NCBI GenBank assembly: GCA_027449865.1
Contig: DAIDKV010000201.1
Location: 1-56,178 of the forward strand
Direction: 5' to 3'
DNA: 56,178 nucleotides
Source: Planctomycetales bacterium
GTDB lineage: Bacteria > Planctomycetota > Planctomycetia > Isosphaerales > Isosphaeraceae
Shown here: piece after piece, positions 9,585-18,514 of the stretch
How positions within the stretch are numbered: the first letter of the stretch is position 1
Layout of the letters: each line of letters opens with the position of its first letter
Position numbers and translations under genes: made by a program
Notes under the pieces: generated by a model
Seen by the model: only the letters and a program-made list of their open reading frames with translations
Told to the model about the DNA's origin: nothing
Databases searched by the model: none

Positions 9585-9809
9585 ATGCCACTCGCCAAAC
9601 GACTCCTCGCCCCGGTGGTCGTCGCGGCCCTCGCCGCTGGCTGCGGTTCGCCCCCGCCACCCCCGGCCGTCGCCAGTACGGAAGCCCCAAAAGCCAGTGC
9701 GCCGCCGCCCGCTACCAGCGGAAAGGCCGCCAGTGCCCGGGTGCAACGAAAACCCAAGGAGCGCCTCCAGCCCGGACCGCGAATCCCAAGCACCCGGAAG
9801 GATCTCTAG
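9585..9809 (+). CDS. Small proline-rich lipoprotein (cassette A)
   Basis: A 74-aa protein beginning MPLAKRLLAPVVVAALAAGC. The lipobox LAAGC has the lipidated Cys at position 20. The mature part is short and rich in Pro, Ala and Lys (SPPPPPAV ... KPKERLQPGPR) and probably disordered. It lies 115 bases after a DUF1559 gene, in the same position as lipoprotein genes at 11781, 18008 and 55538, so it is likely co-transcribed with it. The function is unknown. Confidence rests on the signal sequence and the repeated gene order. Confidence 0.65.
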   Translation: MPLAKRLLAPVVVAALAAGCGSPPPPPAVASTEAPKASAPPPATSGKAASARVQRKPKERLQPGPRIPSTRKDL

Positions 9810-10606
9810 TTTTTTTCGCCTCGTCGGACGATCCCGATTTTCTGGCATCACCCGGTCAGAACCCCTCGGTCCGACACGCCCACCCCCTCGGTTCTCTCCC
9901 ACCGAGATCACCACGCGATCCGGCCGTCACTCGACCGGCGGGATCGCGGCCCAATTGCTGCCAGGGGGTTGACGCCGCCGTGAGCTCATCATACACTCTT
10001 TACAGTTCAAGGTCGGCGCATATCTCTCTCCCTGGGCGCCGGTTCGTCCTGCTATGTTCTTGTCCTGGCGATATCTTAATTCTTTAAGATGGAGTCTGGA
10101 CGGCCCGGCGCGGCTAGTGGGGGAGCTGACCTCGTCGGAACCGCCTCCCCGCAATCGTTGTTGAGATTCCAGGAGGAGTGCAGGTCCGTTGATCCAGAAT
10201 TGTGGAGCCTCACGTCACGGGCGAGCGATTCTGACGTAGCGAATCCAGGCACAGGTAAAATGTAACCCAGGCCCGAGCTCACCACCAGGTCGGGTCGAAC
10301 GGCCGACGCGAGTCTTCTGGTCTTCGCCCGAGGTGCGTGTCTGCCGGTGGACCATCTCGTGGTGCAGACCTTTTGTTGTTCAACATCTGAGGATGGACAC
10401 GAGGTCTAAGTCACGGCCCCCGTGGCAGTGACTCGCTCGCTACCTGGGCGAATTTCCCTCCGTCATCTGAATTTACGAACAGATCTACACGAGATCATGT
10501 CTCTGCGGTCGGGTCGCATCCGTGCGCGCTCGATCGCCCGGGACATCCGTTCGTACGCCTCTCCCGATTTCGTCATTGAGTTTTCTCTTTTTCGAAGGAG
10601 GCATTC
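9810..10606. other. Intergenic region between DUF1559 cassettes A and B
   Basis: About 800 bases with no convincing gene. It contains a sigma70-like promoter candidate (9969-9997) roughly 600 bases ahead of the next start, which would imply a long leader or an unannotated short transcript. The last 30 bases hold a strong AAGGAGG ribosome-binding site for the next gene. Confidence 0.4.
9969..9997 (+). promoter_or_regulatory. Sigma70-like promoter candidate
   Basis: TTGACG at 9969-9974 and TACACT at 9992-9997 are separated by 17 bases. Transcription would run into the 600-base leader of the DUF1559 gene at 10607. Planctomycete promoters are poorly defined, so this is a pattern match only. Confidence 0.35.
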
Positions 10607-11683
10607 ATGTCCGTTACGCCGCGCGGCGACCGCCGCGGATTTACCCTGATCGAACTGCTGGTTGTCATCGCGATCATCGCCGTTTTGATTGCACTCCTCT
10701 TGCCGGCCGTGCAGGCGGCTCGCGAGGCTGCCCGACGCGCTCAGTGCACCAACAATCTCAAGCAGATTGCGCTGGCGACCTTCAACTACGAATCGGCCCA
10801 GGGCTCGTTCCCAATGGGGAACCGGGCCTTCGCCGATCGGAGCCAGCCGAATGCCTGCTCGGATTACTACGGTTATTCGGCATTTACTTACATCCTCCCT
10901 TTCATGGAGCAGGGGGCCAGCTTTGGCTCTTACAACTTCAGCGTGAAGGGGGACAATTACCCGACCTACGCAGCCTACTCCCCCAACGCGACGGCGGGGC
11001 TGCAACTGATCAAGGCCTACGTTTGCCCCTCTGACCTGCCCTTTAATTCCCTGAACCCGTTGTCCTTCTACACGCCCAAGAATCAGGGCTCCTATGGAGA
11101 GAATCGCGGCCGGCAGGAAAATATTTACTTCAACTGGGCGGTCAGCGCCTTCCCGGACCCGAACCAGCCGTACTACCAGAACTGCAACTACGGTGGCGGA
11201 GACGGCATGTTCATGCCCGAGAGCGTCGTCACGGTCGCCGGCGTGACCGACGGAACGAGCAACACGCTCTTCTACGGCGAGATGTGCCGGTTCCTCAATG
11301 AGCCAGCCAGCTCGGGGTTCTACTTCTCGAACATCGTGGGCGCCTGGGGCGACAGCGGCTTCTTCAGCGGTGGCGTTCGGATCACGGGTGGGGCCTTCGT
11401 GATCCCCAACCCAAACACCCCCGCCGACACCACCGGCCAGTACTTCAACGCCTGCTTCGCCAATACCGTCGTGCCGCCCGACTGGATCAACTACGGGACC
11501 CCGCCGGGCGGTCCTTGCTACAAGCTCGGTCAGTGGGGCTTCCACGGACTCCACCCGGGCGGCGTGAATTTTGCCTTCGCCGACGGCTCCGTCCACTTCA
11601 TCAAGAACTCCATCAACCCGATCACCTATCGGGCGCTCGGTACGCGAAATCTCAACGAGGTCGTTAGCTCGGACAGCTACTAA
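10607..11683 (+). CDS. DUF1559 domain-containing pseudopilin-like protein (cassette B)
   Basis: A 358-aa paralogue of the protein at 8369. The N-terminus [18 protein letters not shown] carries the prepilin motif, followed by the long hydrophobic helix and AQCTNNLKQ. The middle shares GGGDGMF and [14 protein letters not shown] with cassette A, and the C-terminus has [18 protein letters not shown] and EVVSSDSY. The AAGGAGG box about six bases before ATG is strong. Protein similarity to cassette A is high along the whole length, suggesting tandem duplication of the DUF1559-lipoprotein unit. A 17-base inverted repeat and a lipoprotein gene follow. Confidence 0.92.
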   Translation: MSVTPRGDRRGFTLIELLVVIAIIAVLIALLLPAVQAAREAARRAQCTNNLKQIALATFNYESAQGSFPMGNRAFADRSQPNACSDYYGYSAFTYILPFMEQGASFGSYNFSVKGDNYPTYAAYSPNATAGLQLIKAYVCPSDLPFNSLNPLSFYTPKNQGSYGENRGRQENIYFNWAVSAFPDPNQPYYQNCNYGGGDGMFMPESVVTVAGVTDGTSNTLFYGEMCRFLNEPASSGFYFSNIVGAWGDSGFFSGGVRITGGAFVIPNPNTPADTTGQYFNACFANTVVPPDWINYGTPPGGPCYKLGQWGFHGLHPGGVNFAFADGSVHFIKNSINPITYRALGTRNLNEVVSSDSY

Positions 11684-11689
11684 TCTCCC

Positions 11690-11762
11690 TGGTTTTCCGT
11701 TTTCCGTGGATCGACGGCCCGTGCCGTCTCGCCAACTCAGCGTACCGGAAAACGGAAAACCA
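11690..11762. repeat. 17-base perfect inverted repeat between DUF1559 and lipoprotein genes
   Basis: The arms 11690-11706 (TGGTTTTCCGTTTTCCG) and 11746-11762 are exact reverse complements with a 39-base loop. Each arm itself contains a TTTTCCG doublet. It fills almost the entire spacer between the DUF1559 stop and the lipoprotein start, so it probably acts on mRNA, for instance in differential stability or partial termination. Its arms resemble the foldback elements at 21585, 46562 and 47749. Confidence 0.75.
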
Positions 11763-11780
11763 AATATTGAGGCATCTGGA

Positions 11781-11975
11781 ATGAAAAAGACAAATCAGAA
11801 GCGTTGGCACCGGATCCTTGGCCTGGTTCTGGCCGGGATGATGAGCTCGACCCTGATCGGCTGCAACGAGGTTCCGGCCCCGGCGACCGGCGAGCAGCCC
11901 GCGGTCCAGACGGCGCCGCCGCCGCCGGGCCGGTCCGAGAAGGCCAAGGGCAAGATGGGCATGCCTCACCTTTGA
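11781..11975 (+). CDS. Small lipoprotein (cassette B)
   Basis: A 64-aa protein beginning MKKTNQKRWHRILGLVLAGM; the lipobox LIGC places the lipidated Cys at position 28. The short mature part (NEVPAPATGEQPAVQTAPPP then PGRSEKAKGKMGMPHL) is proline-rich and ends in a basic tail. The PPPPG...KAKGK ending resembles PPPPGPVPSAKGR in the lipoprotein at 55538. It lies 97 bases after the DUF1559 stop and is followed by a strong terminator, so the two genes form one unit. The function is unknown. Confidence 0.7.
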   Translation: MKKTNQKRWHRILGLVLAGMMSSTLIGCNEVPAPATGEQPAVQTAPPPPGRSEKAKGKMGMPHL

Positions 11976-12003
11976 GATTGCACCGAATCGAACGAGATCG
12001 TCT

Positions 12004-12052
12004 CGGCCCGACCTCGCGGGCTTGCTCCCCGCGAGGTTCAGGGCCGTCTTTT
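12004..12052 (+). terminator. Rho-independent terminator after cassette B
   Basis: CCTCGCGGG (12012-12020) pairs with CCCGCGAGG (12028-12036) around a 7-base loop, and an outer CGGCCC/GGGCCG pair extends the stem. TCTTTT follows at 12047-12052. It ends the DUF1559-lipoprotein unit and separates it from the SGNH hydrolase gene. Confidence 0.75.
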
Positions 12053-12175
12053 CCGCGCCGGGTGATCGATGGGGATGTCAGGCGGTGCCGGCCCTCGGTA
12101 AATTGAAGGAGACCTCGAACGCCGTTCTCCAGGTCGAAGAACGGTTCGGGGGGATCGCCGGGTCGGGACCTCGAC

Positions 12176-14068
12176 ATGATCCGATTACCTGCTGGGTGGT
12201 CCCGCCGGTTTGGCCGGCTGGTGGGCCTGGCGCTGCTTGGTACAGGGATGGTTGTCGGCCTGATTCTTGGGCCTTCGTGGTTCTCGATTTATGCACCGTT
12301 CTGGGCCCCTCGCGACGTCATCATCGACGCGCTCCGGGCGGCCCATTTTCTCTACGTCAGCCTGATCTTCGGTCTTCCATCGGGGATTCTCGCGGCGGGA
12401 CTTCTCGGTTTGGCGGCCCATCGGCGAGGGTGGCTGAGGGCCCGTTCGGTGGCGGCGAGGGCGATGGCCGTGATGGTCGCGACCGTCCTTGCGATGGCCG
12501 CGGCCGAGGCCGTCGCCGCCGTCCGGCTCGCGGCGATGCTGGCCGCCTCGCCGGCACCGTGGCTCCCCGAGCACTTCGACGACCCGCCCAACCGCGACTC
12601 GAAGTCGCCGGACGATGGTACGTCCGCGTTCCGTTCCGATTTCCCCGACGCGGTTGACGACGCCGGGCGAACGGTCGATGTCGTCATCCTGGGCGAGTCG
12701 AGCGCGTGCGGCGACCCGTACGACCAGTGGTTTTCGGTCGGCTCGATCCTCACCTGGAAGCTCGGCGAGGCGATCCCTTCGCGTCGGTTCGTGCTTCACA
12801 ACCTGGCCATCCCCGGGGTTCGGCTCGAACAGATTCAAAAGGGCCTCGAAACGCTCGACCGCCGGCCCGACCTGGCGATCCTCTACGCAGGCCACAACGA
12901 AATCTCGATGCGGCACATCTGGAACGGTACTCCGCCGTATTACCTGGACGCCAGCCAGCCGCCGAGGCCCCCGACCTCGATCGATACGCTTGGCAAGCTC
13001 TCGTCGGTCTGCCGATTGATCGACGCGACGATCGACCGCCGCCTCCCCTCGCTCGCGCCGGTGCGGACACCCGAGCGCCGATTGGTCGACGTCCCGACCT
13101 ACAACGCGCGCGAGCTGAGCGACTGGCTCGCCGAGTTCCGGGCTCGGATCGAGGCCATCACCTCGTACTTCGAGCGGCTCGGCGCCCGGGTTGTCCTGGT
13201 GATCCCGCCGGGGAACGACGCCGATTTCGAACCGAGCCGGTCGTTCCTGCCGCCTTCCACACCGCTCTCCGAACGCGAGGCGTTCACCAGCAGGTTCGCC
13301 GAGGCGAGAGACCTCGAGCGCTCCGACCCATCCGCCGCCGAGGCCTCCTATCGCCGGCTGCTCGACGAACAGCCCCGTTTCGCCGAAACCCATTATCGCC
13401 TGGCCCGACTCCTCGAACAGTCCCACCGCCCCGACGAGGCCACCCGCCATTACGTCGCCGCACGCGACCTCGACGGCCTCCCCGTGCGCTGCATCAGCAC
13501 GTTTCAGGCGGCCTATCGAGAGACCGCCGCCCGCCACCCGAACGCGATCCTCATCGACGGGCCCGCCGTCCTCCGCCTTCGAAGCGGTCGGCCAGCCGCC
13601 GGCGACAATTACTTCACCGACGCGATGCATCCCTCATTGATTGGCTACGCGAGCCTTGCCGACGAGATCCTCCGCGCGTTGCGCGCCCGGCGCATTTTTG
13701 GGTGGCGGGGCCAGGCGGAGGCTCAGGTGCCCGAGGTCACCCCCTCGGAATGTGCCCGGCACTTTGGGATGGACGTTCCGAAGTGGCTGCACGTGGGCGA
13801 ATACGCGGCCTGGTTCTACCTGCACGCCGGGGCTGTCCGGTTCGACCCGGAATCGCGGATGGCCCACCAGGCCCGCTACGAGAGGGCGATCGATCGCATC
13901 AAGGCTGGCGTCAATCCCGATGCGATTGGCGTGCCGGGAATTGGCACCCGGATCGTCTTGACCGGTCCTTCCCCGGATACCGTTGCCCGTCGATGGTCCT
14001 GGATCGGGCCGAGCCAGGCGAGAGGAACCGCGACCGCGACCGATCCGGGCCTGAGTCCGGCCGATTGA
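12176..14068 (+). CDS. Membrane-anchored SGNH/GDSL-type hydrolase with TPR-like insert
   Basis: A 630-aa protein. The N-terminal 120 residues hold about three membrane helices. The SGNH fold follows: VVILGESSACGDP (block I, Ser nucleophile), a block II region near HNLAIPGV, LAILYAGHNEIS (block III, with His-Asn in place of the usual Gly-x-Asn-Asp) and TDAMHPSLIGYASLADEI (block V, Asp and His). Between blocks III and V a helical stretch about residues 370-440 has TPR-like repeats (AEASYRRLLDEQPRFAETHY). Such proteins act outside the membrane as esterases or acyl-transfer enzymes on cell-surface polymers. The substrate is not evident. The start is the ATG of MIRLPAGW; its ribosome-binding site is weak. 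Confidence 0.8.
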   Translation: MIRLPAGWSRRFGRLVGLALLGTGMVVGLILGPSWFSIYAPFWAPRDVIIDALRAAHFLYVSLIFGLPSGILAAGLLGLAAHRRGWLRARSVAARAMAVMVATVLAMAAAEAVAAVRLAAMLAASPAPWLPEHFDDPPNRDSKSPDDGTSAFRSDFPDAVDDAGRTVDVVILGESSACGDPYDQWFSVGSILTWKLGEAIPSRRFVLHNLAIPGVRLEQIQKGLETLDRRPDLAILYAGHNEISMRHIWNGTPPYYLDASQPPRPPTSIDTLGKLSSVCRLIDATIDRRLPSLAPVRTPERRLVDVPTYNARELSDWLAEFRARIEAITSYFERLGARVVLVIPPGNDADFEPSRSFLPPSTPLSEREAFTSRFAEARDLERSDPSAAEASYRRLLDEQPRFAETHYRLARLLEQSHRPDEATRHYVAARDLDGLPVRCISTFQAAYRETAARHPNAILIDGPAVLRLRSGRPAAGDNYFTDAMHPSLIGYASLADEILRALRARRIFGWRGQAEAQVPEVTPSECARHFGMDVPKWLHVGEYAAWFYLHAGAVRFDPESRMAHQARYERAIDRIKAGVNPDAIGVPGIGTRIVLTGPSPDTVARRWSWIGPSQARGTATATDPGLSPAD

Positions 14069-14174
14069 CTCGGGTTGGCTGGCCCCGTTACGATCGGCAT
14101 CAGGACGACCCCGAGACGCCGGCCCAGGTCCGGCCCTTTTCACCAGTGACCAATTACTCATTAGTCATTACAAA

Positions 14175-14951
14175 ATGCACATTCTCCTGACGAATGATGA
14201 CGGCGTCTTTGCTCCTGGTCTGCGAGCTCTCCGCAAGGAGTTGCTCCGGCTGGGGGATGTGACGGTGGTGGCCCCGGCGATGGAGCAGAGCGGGGTCGGG
14301 CACTCCATCACGCTCCTTGAGCCGCTGGTCGTCACGCAGGTCGAGGACGTTGACGGGACGAGGCTCGGCTGGAAGGTTGAAGGAAGCCCGGCCGATAGTG
14401 TCAAGCTGGGGATCTGCGAGCTGATGTCCCGGCCGCCCGACCTGATTGTCTCCGGGATCAACTCGGGGTCGAACGCCGGGATCAACGTGCTGTACTCGGG
14501 GACGGTCGCCGCGGCGATTGAGGGCGCCTTCTTCAAGATCACCAGCATCGCCGTTTCGCTCGAACTCTCCGAGCACTTCGACTTCCCCCACGCCGCCCGC
14601 CACGCCAGCCGCGTGATTGAAAAGATCCTGGCGAACAAACCGGCGAACGGGTCGCTCTTCAATGTCAATTTACCCGCTCACTCGCGCGGCGAGCCGCGAG
14701 GGATCCGGGTCGTTCCGATGGGCCTCGGCCGGTACGGCGAGGGCTTCGAACGCCGGCAGGACCCCCGCGGCCGAACCTACTACTGGATGACCTACAACCC
14801 ACCTTACCACTTCGAAGGCGCCGAGACCGACGTGACCAGCCTGAGCGAGGGCTACATCACCGTCACCCCGCTCCACTTCGACCTCACCCGGTACGACGCC
14901 ATCCCCGATGTCCGCCGATGGAAGTGGGACGACGGACCTTCGTCTCAGTAA
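14175..14951 (+). CDS. surE: 5'/3'-nucleotidase SurE
   Basis: A 258-aa protein of normal SurE length. MHILLTNDDGVFAPGLRAL has the paired metal-binding aspartates near the N-terminus, EQSGVGHSIT carries the conserved Ser, and DLIVSGINSGSNAG is the family's Asn-containing signature. SurE removes phosphate from nucleoside monophosphates in a metal-dependent reaction and is linked to stationary-phase survival and salvage. The ATG chosen matches the family N-terminus exactly. The gene at 14989 follows by 37 bases and may be co-transcribed. Confidence 0.96.
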   Translation: MHILLTNDDGVFAPGLRALRKELLRLGDVTVVAPAMEQSGVGHSITLLEPLVVTQVEDVDGTRLGWKVEGSPADSVKLGICELMSRPPDLIVSGINSGSNAGINVLYSGTVAAAIEGAFFKITSIAVSLELSEHFDFPHAARHASRVIEKILANKPANGSLFNVNLPAHSRGEPRGIRVVPMGLGRYGEGFERRQDPRGRTYYWMTYNPPYHFEGAETDVTSLSEGYITVTPLHFDLTRYDAIPDVRRWKWDDGPSSQ

Positions 14952-14988
14952 TTCGACCCGCCCCGACCCGAATCGAACGGAGGGACTC

Positions 14989-15501
14989 ATGCCGACGTCA
15001 CCGACCTGGCCCCGTCGTCTGTCGACGCCGGCCGTCTGGATCGGCTCGATCGCCGCCTTGATTGCCGCTGGATGCGAGGAGGAGCGCCACGACGCCTTCG
15101 CTCCGAAGACGACGAAGGCCGCCCTGGCACCCGCGAAAAAGGCCGACGAACCGGTCTTCATTGTGGGGAAGCGCACCCAGGAGATCAAGAACGCGGGGCC
15201 CGCGATCCAGTCTGGCCAGGCCCAGCAGGTGCAGCCCCGAATCACCGCGAAGGATCCGATCACCCTCCAGGGCAACGCCTACGTTTCGATCATCGGCCAG
15301 ACTTCCATCCTCTCGATCAAGCAGGCGATGGACCTCTACCACGCCACCAACGAACGATATCCCAGAGATTATAATGAGTTCATGACCGAGATTATCAAGG
15401 CGAACAACATTGCCCTGCCCCGGCTGCCGCACTACCAGGAATACGGCTACGACGCGGAGAGGCATCAGTTGATCATTCTGGAATATCCCGATCGAAAGTG
15501 A
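14989..15501 (+). CDS. GspG-like exported lipoprotein
   Basis: A 170-aa protein. The start at 14989 is preceded by a GGAGGG box; the signal ends in a lipobox IAAGC with Cys 29. The C-terminal 75 residues (SILSIKQAMDLYHATNERYP ... LPHYQEYGYDAERHQLII) resemble the C-terminal domain of type II secretion major pseudopilins, but the pilin-type N-terminus is replaced by a lipoprotein signal. That suggests a membrane-tethered pseudopilin-like domain, perhaps a chaperone or adaptor for a secretion system. Only the rhodanese gene lies close downstream. Confidence 0.75.
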   Translation: MPTSPTWPRRLSTPAVWIGSIAALIAAGCEEERHDAFAPKTTKAALAPAKKADEPVFIVGKRTQEIKNAGPAIQSGQAQQVQPRITAKDPITLQGNAYVSIIGQTSILSIKQAMDLYHATNERYPRDYNEFMTEIIKANNIALPRLPHYQEYGYDAERHQLIILEYPDRK

Positions 15502-15515
15502 ATCGGGAAGAGAGG

Positions 15516-15555
15516 CCTCGGTCGGCGGAGAGTCTCCGCGGTGAACAGACCGAGG
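15516..15555. other. Nested hairpin between lipoprotein and rhodanese genes
   Basis: Outer arms CCTCGGTC (15516-15523) and GACCGAGG (15548-15555) enclose an inner hairpin GCGGAG-AGT-CTCCGC (15525-15539). No T-run follows, so a classic terminator is unlikely; an RNA structure controlling the downstream gene is possible. Confidence 0.5.
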
Positions 15556-15615
15556 AATCGTCCCGAAAGCGAGCTGAGGGACGATCGAGACCTTCAAGCA
15601 AAGGAGGAAGACACC

Positions 15616-16065
15616 ATGAAGAAGCTCCTGAGACGGATCTCCCTGGCGATGACCGCCCTGCCGATGTTTCTGGCCGGGGGGGTTCGGGCCGACGACCCGG
15701 TTTACACCCGGGAGCCGCTCGACCAGATCAAGTCGAGCGTCAAGGACAGGAAGGCGATCCTGGTCGATGTTCGCGAACGAAAGGAATGGGATCGCGGGCA
15801 TATCGACGGCGCTGTCCTCATTCCGTTGAGCAAACTTGCCAAATGGGAGGAAAATGGGATCAGCGAGGCCGACCGGAAGGAACTCGTGAAAACTCTACCC
15901 AAAGGATCGGTCGTTTACTGCCACTGCGCCTTCGGGGGGCGGGCGCTGACCGGTGCCGGGGTGCTTCACAATCTCGGCTACGACGCCCGACCGCTCAAGC
16001 AAGGCTACTCCAACCTGATCGGGGCCGGCTTCCCGAAGGCCCAGGAGTCAACCCCCGGATCGTGA
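15616..16065 (+). CDS. Exported single-domain rhodanese
   Basis: A 149-aa protein with signal peptide MKKLLRRISLAMTALPMFLA ending near VRA. The mature part is a single rhodanese domain: ILVDVRERKEWDRGHIDGAV is the CH2A-like region, and VVYCHCAFGGRALTGA holds the active-site Cys loop (CAFGGR). Rhodaneses carry a persulfide on that Cys; the periplasmic sulfur acceptor is unknown. The AAGGAGGA box precedes the ATG, which excludes a start 75 bases upstream. Downstream is a long region without a clear gene. Confidence 0.9.
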   Translation: MKKLLRRISLAMTALPMFLAGGVRADDPVYTREPLDQIKSSVKDRKAILVDVRERKEWDRGHIDGAVLIPLSKLAKWEENGISEADRKELVKTLPKGSVVYCHCAFGGRALTGAGVLHNLGYDARPLKQGYSNLIGAGFPKAQESTPGS

Positions 16066-16940
16066 CCCAACCGGGCGAGCCGGTCGACGTCGACCGGCCG
16101 CTCTTTCTCCGATCCTCCCCAAACCCGCTCCGAATCGCACCCACATCCACGCCTCTTCGCCTTTCCTTGCCTCTACTCGCCAAATTCATCAAGCATTTAC
16201 TTTACAATCGATCGCACAACCTCTATGGTTTCTCTTGCCATCAGGTTCGTGGCGTTCGACAGATGGATCCGATCGAAGCGGATCTCTTTCCTTGAGGCAG
16301 CGATGCGCGCTTTGGCCTCCCGAATAGCACTGTATCTCATCATCGGTCGGGTCGCCCTGGCCCCGCTGGCGCTCCCCCACCAGTACGACCATCACGCGAC
16401 AGCCCGGGGGCACCTGATCCTTCGGGTCTGCTCCTGGTCCGTCGCGCCGGGCCGGACCATGGTGGTCGTGCGAGCCGCGCCCCTCGACGCCTCGTCGAAC
16501 GGATCGGAGGCCATTCCAGGCGTTGGTCGCCCCTCTCGGCTCGTGGGCCGTCTTTCGCCGTGGTCGAACACCTCGATCCCTCGTTTAACGGTCTTCCACC
16601 AAGGGAATCACCTTCGCTGCTGAAGGTGGGGATGGTTCCGCCGCGGCGGCCCATCCACCAAATCGGCGGACGATGCGGTTTCGCGCATCGGTCGCCGCTG
16701 TCCTTTTCCGGCGTGCCTGGCGGCACGAGGCCGGTCCGATCGGACTCGCGATCCCTCGCAAGTTCCGAGAGAGGCCGTCGCCTTTGCCGATGATGGCAAA
16801 TTGATTCGATCGAGGTAGGTGGCATGGCCGCCCTCGCGAGGCGAGGGGATCTCGGTCGTGCGCGCCTTGATCGAATTGATCGAGAGTGCTCACGTTTTCA
16901 GATGTGGTAAATGTTTTTGACTTTTCTTCGGAGTTTCTCC
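16066..16940. other. Long intergenic region before cassette C
   Basis: About 875 bases. One weak small gene candidate is listed at 16303. The last 130 bases are AT-richer, contain repeated GATCGA words and probably hold the promoter of the DUF1559 gene at 16941. No RNA gene or terminator was recognised. Confidence 0.4.
16303..16623 (+). CDS. Possible small exported protein
   Basis: A 106-aa frame starting MRALASRIALYLIIGRVALA, with a signal-peptide-like hydrophobic stretch, an APLALPHQYDHHA His-rich patch and a GAGG box six bases upstream. The C-terminal half is low-complexity. No family is recognised. It could be an accidental frame; it is listed because of the start context and the signal. 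Confidence 0.3.
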   Translation: MRALASRIALYLIIGRVALAPLALPHQYDHHATARGHLILRVCSWSVAPGRTMVVVRAAPLDASSNGSEAIPGVGRPSRLVGRLSPWSNTSIPRLTVFHQGNHLRC

Positions 16941-18005
16941 ATGCGCCGACGCGGATTTACCCTGATTGAATTGCTTGTGGTGATCGCGATCATCGCTGTG
17001 CTGATCGCTCTGCTGCTTCCCGCCGTGCAGGCGGCTCGTGAGGCGGCCCGACGAATTCAGTGCACCAACAATCTGAAGCAGCTTGGCCTGGGCATGCACA
17101 ATTACCAGAGCGCCAACGATGCCTTCCCGCCGAAAATGATGGCGATCGGATTCGCGAATCAGCCCAATAATCCGAACTGGATCTACACGACCAGCCTGGG
17201 GCCGACCCCGCGGATCATGCCGTACCTCGAAGGGAATGCCCTCTACAATTCGACCAACTTTCTGTGGGGATACACCGCGCCTCAAAACCGCACGATTAGC
17301 TATACGCAGATTGCCTCGCTGCTCTGCCCGAGCGAGGTGAACAATAACCCCGTGACCACGGTCGACGGTGTTTTCGCGGTGTCGAGCTACGGCTGGAACA
17401 ACGGCGACTGGTACGTCTGGGGCGGTTACAACACAGCGCTGACTCTTGGTGCCTTCGCGCCCAACGCGAGCCGACGGATCGCGCAGTTCACGGATGGTCT
17501 GAGCAACACGCTGCTGGCCTCGGAGGTGAAGGTTCAGACTCCGACGTTCCGGCACTGCCTGCCGGCGGGGAGCGGCCAGACGCCCTCGGGCTTCAGCCCG
17601 TTCATGACTCCCACGTTGCCGCAGTCGCTCGCGCTCATCCAGCAGCTCATTTCCGGGGGCGGCTGCACGACGGGCGTAACAGGCCACACCCGGTGGCCGG
17701 ACGGCAAGGTGCCCGATGGAGGATTCACCACGGTCCTGCCGCCGAATTATCCGCTTCAGGTCACCCCGGTTCCGGCGGCCTTCGGCAGCTACGCCCAGAC
17801 AGGTTACGACGTCATCACGATCGACGAAAACGACGGCGGCCCGACCTACGCCGCGGTGACCGCGCGGAGTTACCATCCTGGCGGCGTGAACGCCCTGTTC
17901 GCCGACGGCAGCGTCCACTTCCTCAAGAGCACGGTCAGCCAGCCGACCTGGCGGGCGCTCGGGACGATCGCCGGTGGCGAGGTCATCTCCAGCGATTCGT
18001 ACTGA
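16941..18005 (+). CDS. DUF1559 domain-containing pseudopilin-like protein (cassette C)
   Basis: A 354-aa DUF1559 paralogue. [20 protein letters not shown] is the prepilin signal; an ATG 30 bases upstream is possible, but the CGGAG box fits the start at 16941. The C-terminus has [20 protein letters not shown] and ends EVISSDSY. The middle is more diverged from cassettes A and B and includes a [11 protein letters not shown] region with paired cysteines that may form a disulfide. The next gene starts two bases after the stop, the tightest coupling of the four cassettes. Confidence 0.92.
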   Translation: MRRRGFTLIELLVVIAIIAVLIALLLPAVQAAREAARRIQCTNNLKQLGLGMHNYQSANDAFPPKMMAIGFANQPNNPNWIYTTSLGPTPRIMPYLEGNALYNSTNFLWGYTAPQNRTISYTQIASLLCPSEVNNNPVTTVDGVFAVSSYGWNNGDWYVWGGYNTALTLGAFAPNASRRIAQFTDGLSNTLLASEVKVQTPTFRHCLPAGSGQTPSGFSPFMTPTLPQSLALIQQLISGGGCTTGVTGHTRWPDGKVPDGGFTTVLPPNYPLQVTPVPAAFGSYAQTGYDVITIDENDGGPTYAAVTARSYHPGGVNALFADGSVHFLKSTVSQPTWRALGTIAGGEVISSDSY

Positions 18006-18007
18006 GG

Positions 18008-18415
18008 ATGAGCGTCATGGCCGTCAGAAATCGCAAGGGGTCCACCCGGTCCACGATCGCCGGGTCTCTGACCCTGGCCACCGGTCTGACGTTTCTCGGC
18101 TGCGGGCAAGGAGGCCCGCCGCCGGAGACCGTCGAATACAGCAAGGCGACCCTCGAGTCCTCCGAGACCGTCGCCGCCTGTCTGCCGTCGGGCGTCACGC
18201 TCGACACGAAGACCACCGACAAGGACGGCGGCTCCGAGACCGTCGAGGAAACCCTGGCTCGACTCAAGGCCACGCCGAAGCGCGGGAAACTCTATGACCT
18301 CGGCGGTCGCGAAATCGTCTTCCACAAGCCGACCGCGACCGGCCGCGCCATCCTCAACGATCCGGTCTACAAGAAACTCAGCGCCAAACGCACCATCGTC
18401 CTGCTGGCGCCCTGA
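18008..18415 (+). CDS. Lipoprotein following DUF1559 (cassette C)
   Basis: A 135-aa lipoprotein. The frame starts at 18008 (MSVMAVRN) or, with better spacing to a GAGG box, at 18017 (MAVRNRKG). The signal ends in lipobox FLGC. Unlike the other cassette lipoproteins, the mature part is a folded-looking 100 residues: TVEYSKATLESSETVAACLP, ETVEETLARLKATPKRGKLY and TGRAILNDPVYKKLSAKRTI. No family is recognised. The two-base spacing from the DUF1559 stop indicates translational coupling. It is convergent with rpe. Confidence 0.75.
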   Translation: MSVMAVRNRKGSTRSTIAGSLTLATGLTFLGCGQGGPPPETVEYSKATLESSETVAACLPSGVTLDTKTTDKDGGSETVEETLARLKATPKRGKLYDLGGREIVFHKPTATGRAILNDPVYKKLSAKRTIVLLAP

Positions 18416-18514
18416 CCGTTTTTGAGGGAAGCGGCGCCAGATCTTCCAGATCTCGATTCCAGCTTCCGGATTCCGTTCGTGGTCTTGATGATGTTCCGGA
18501 TTCCTCCGGGAGTC

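Noticed and set aside
12185-13630. Minus-strand open frame opposite the SGNH hydrolase
   Set aside because: Low-complexity, no start context, and the plus strand has a clear SGNH domain order.
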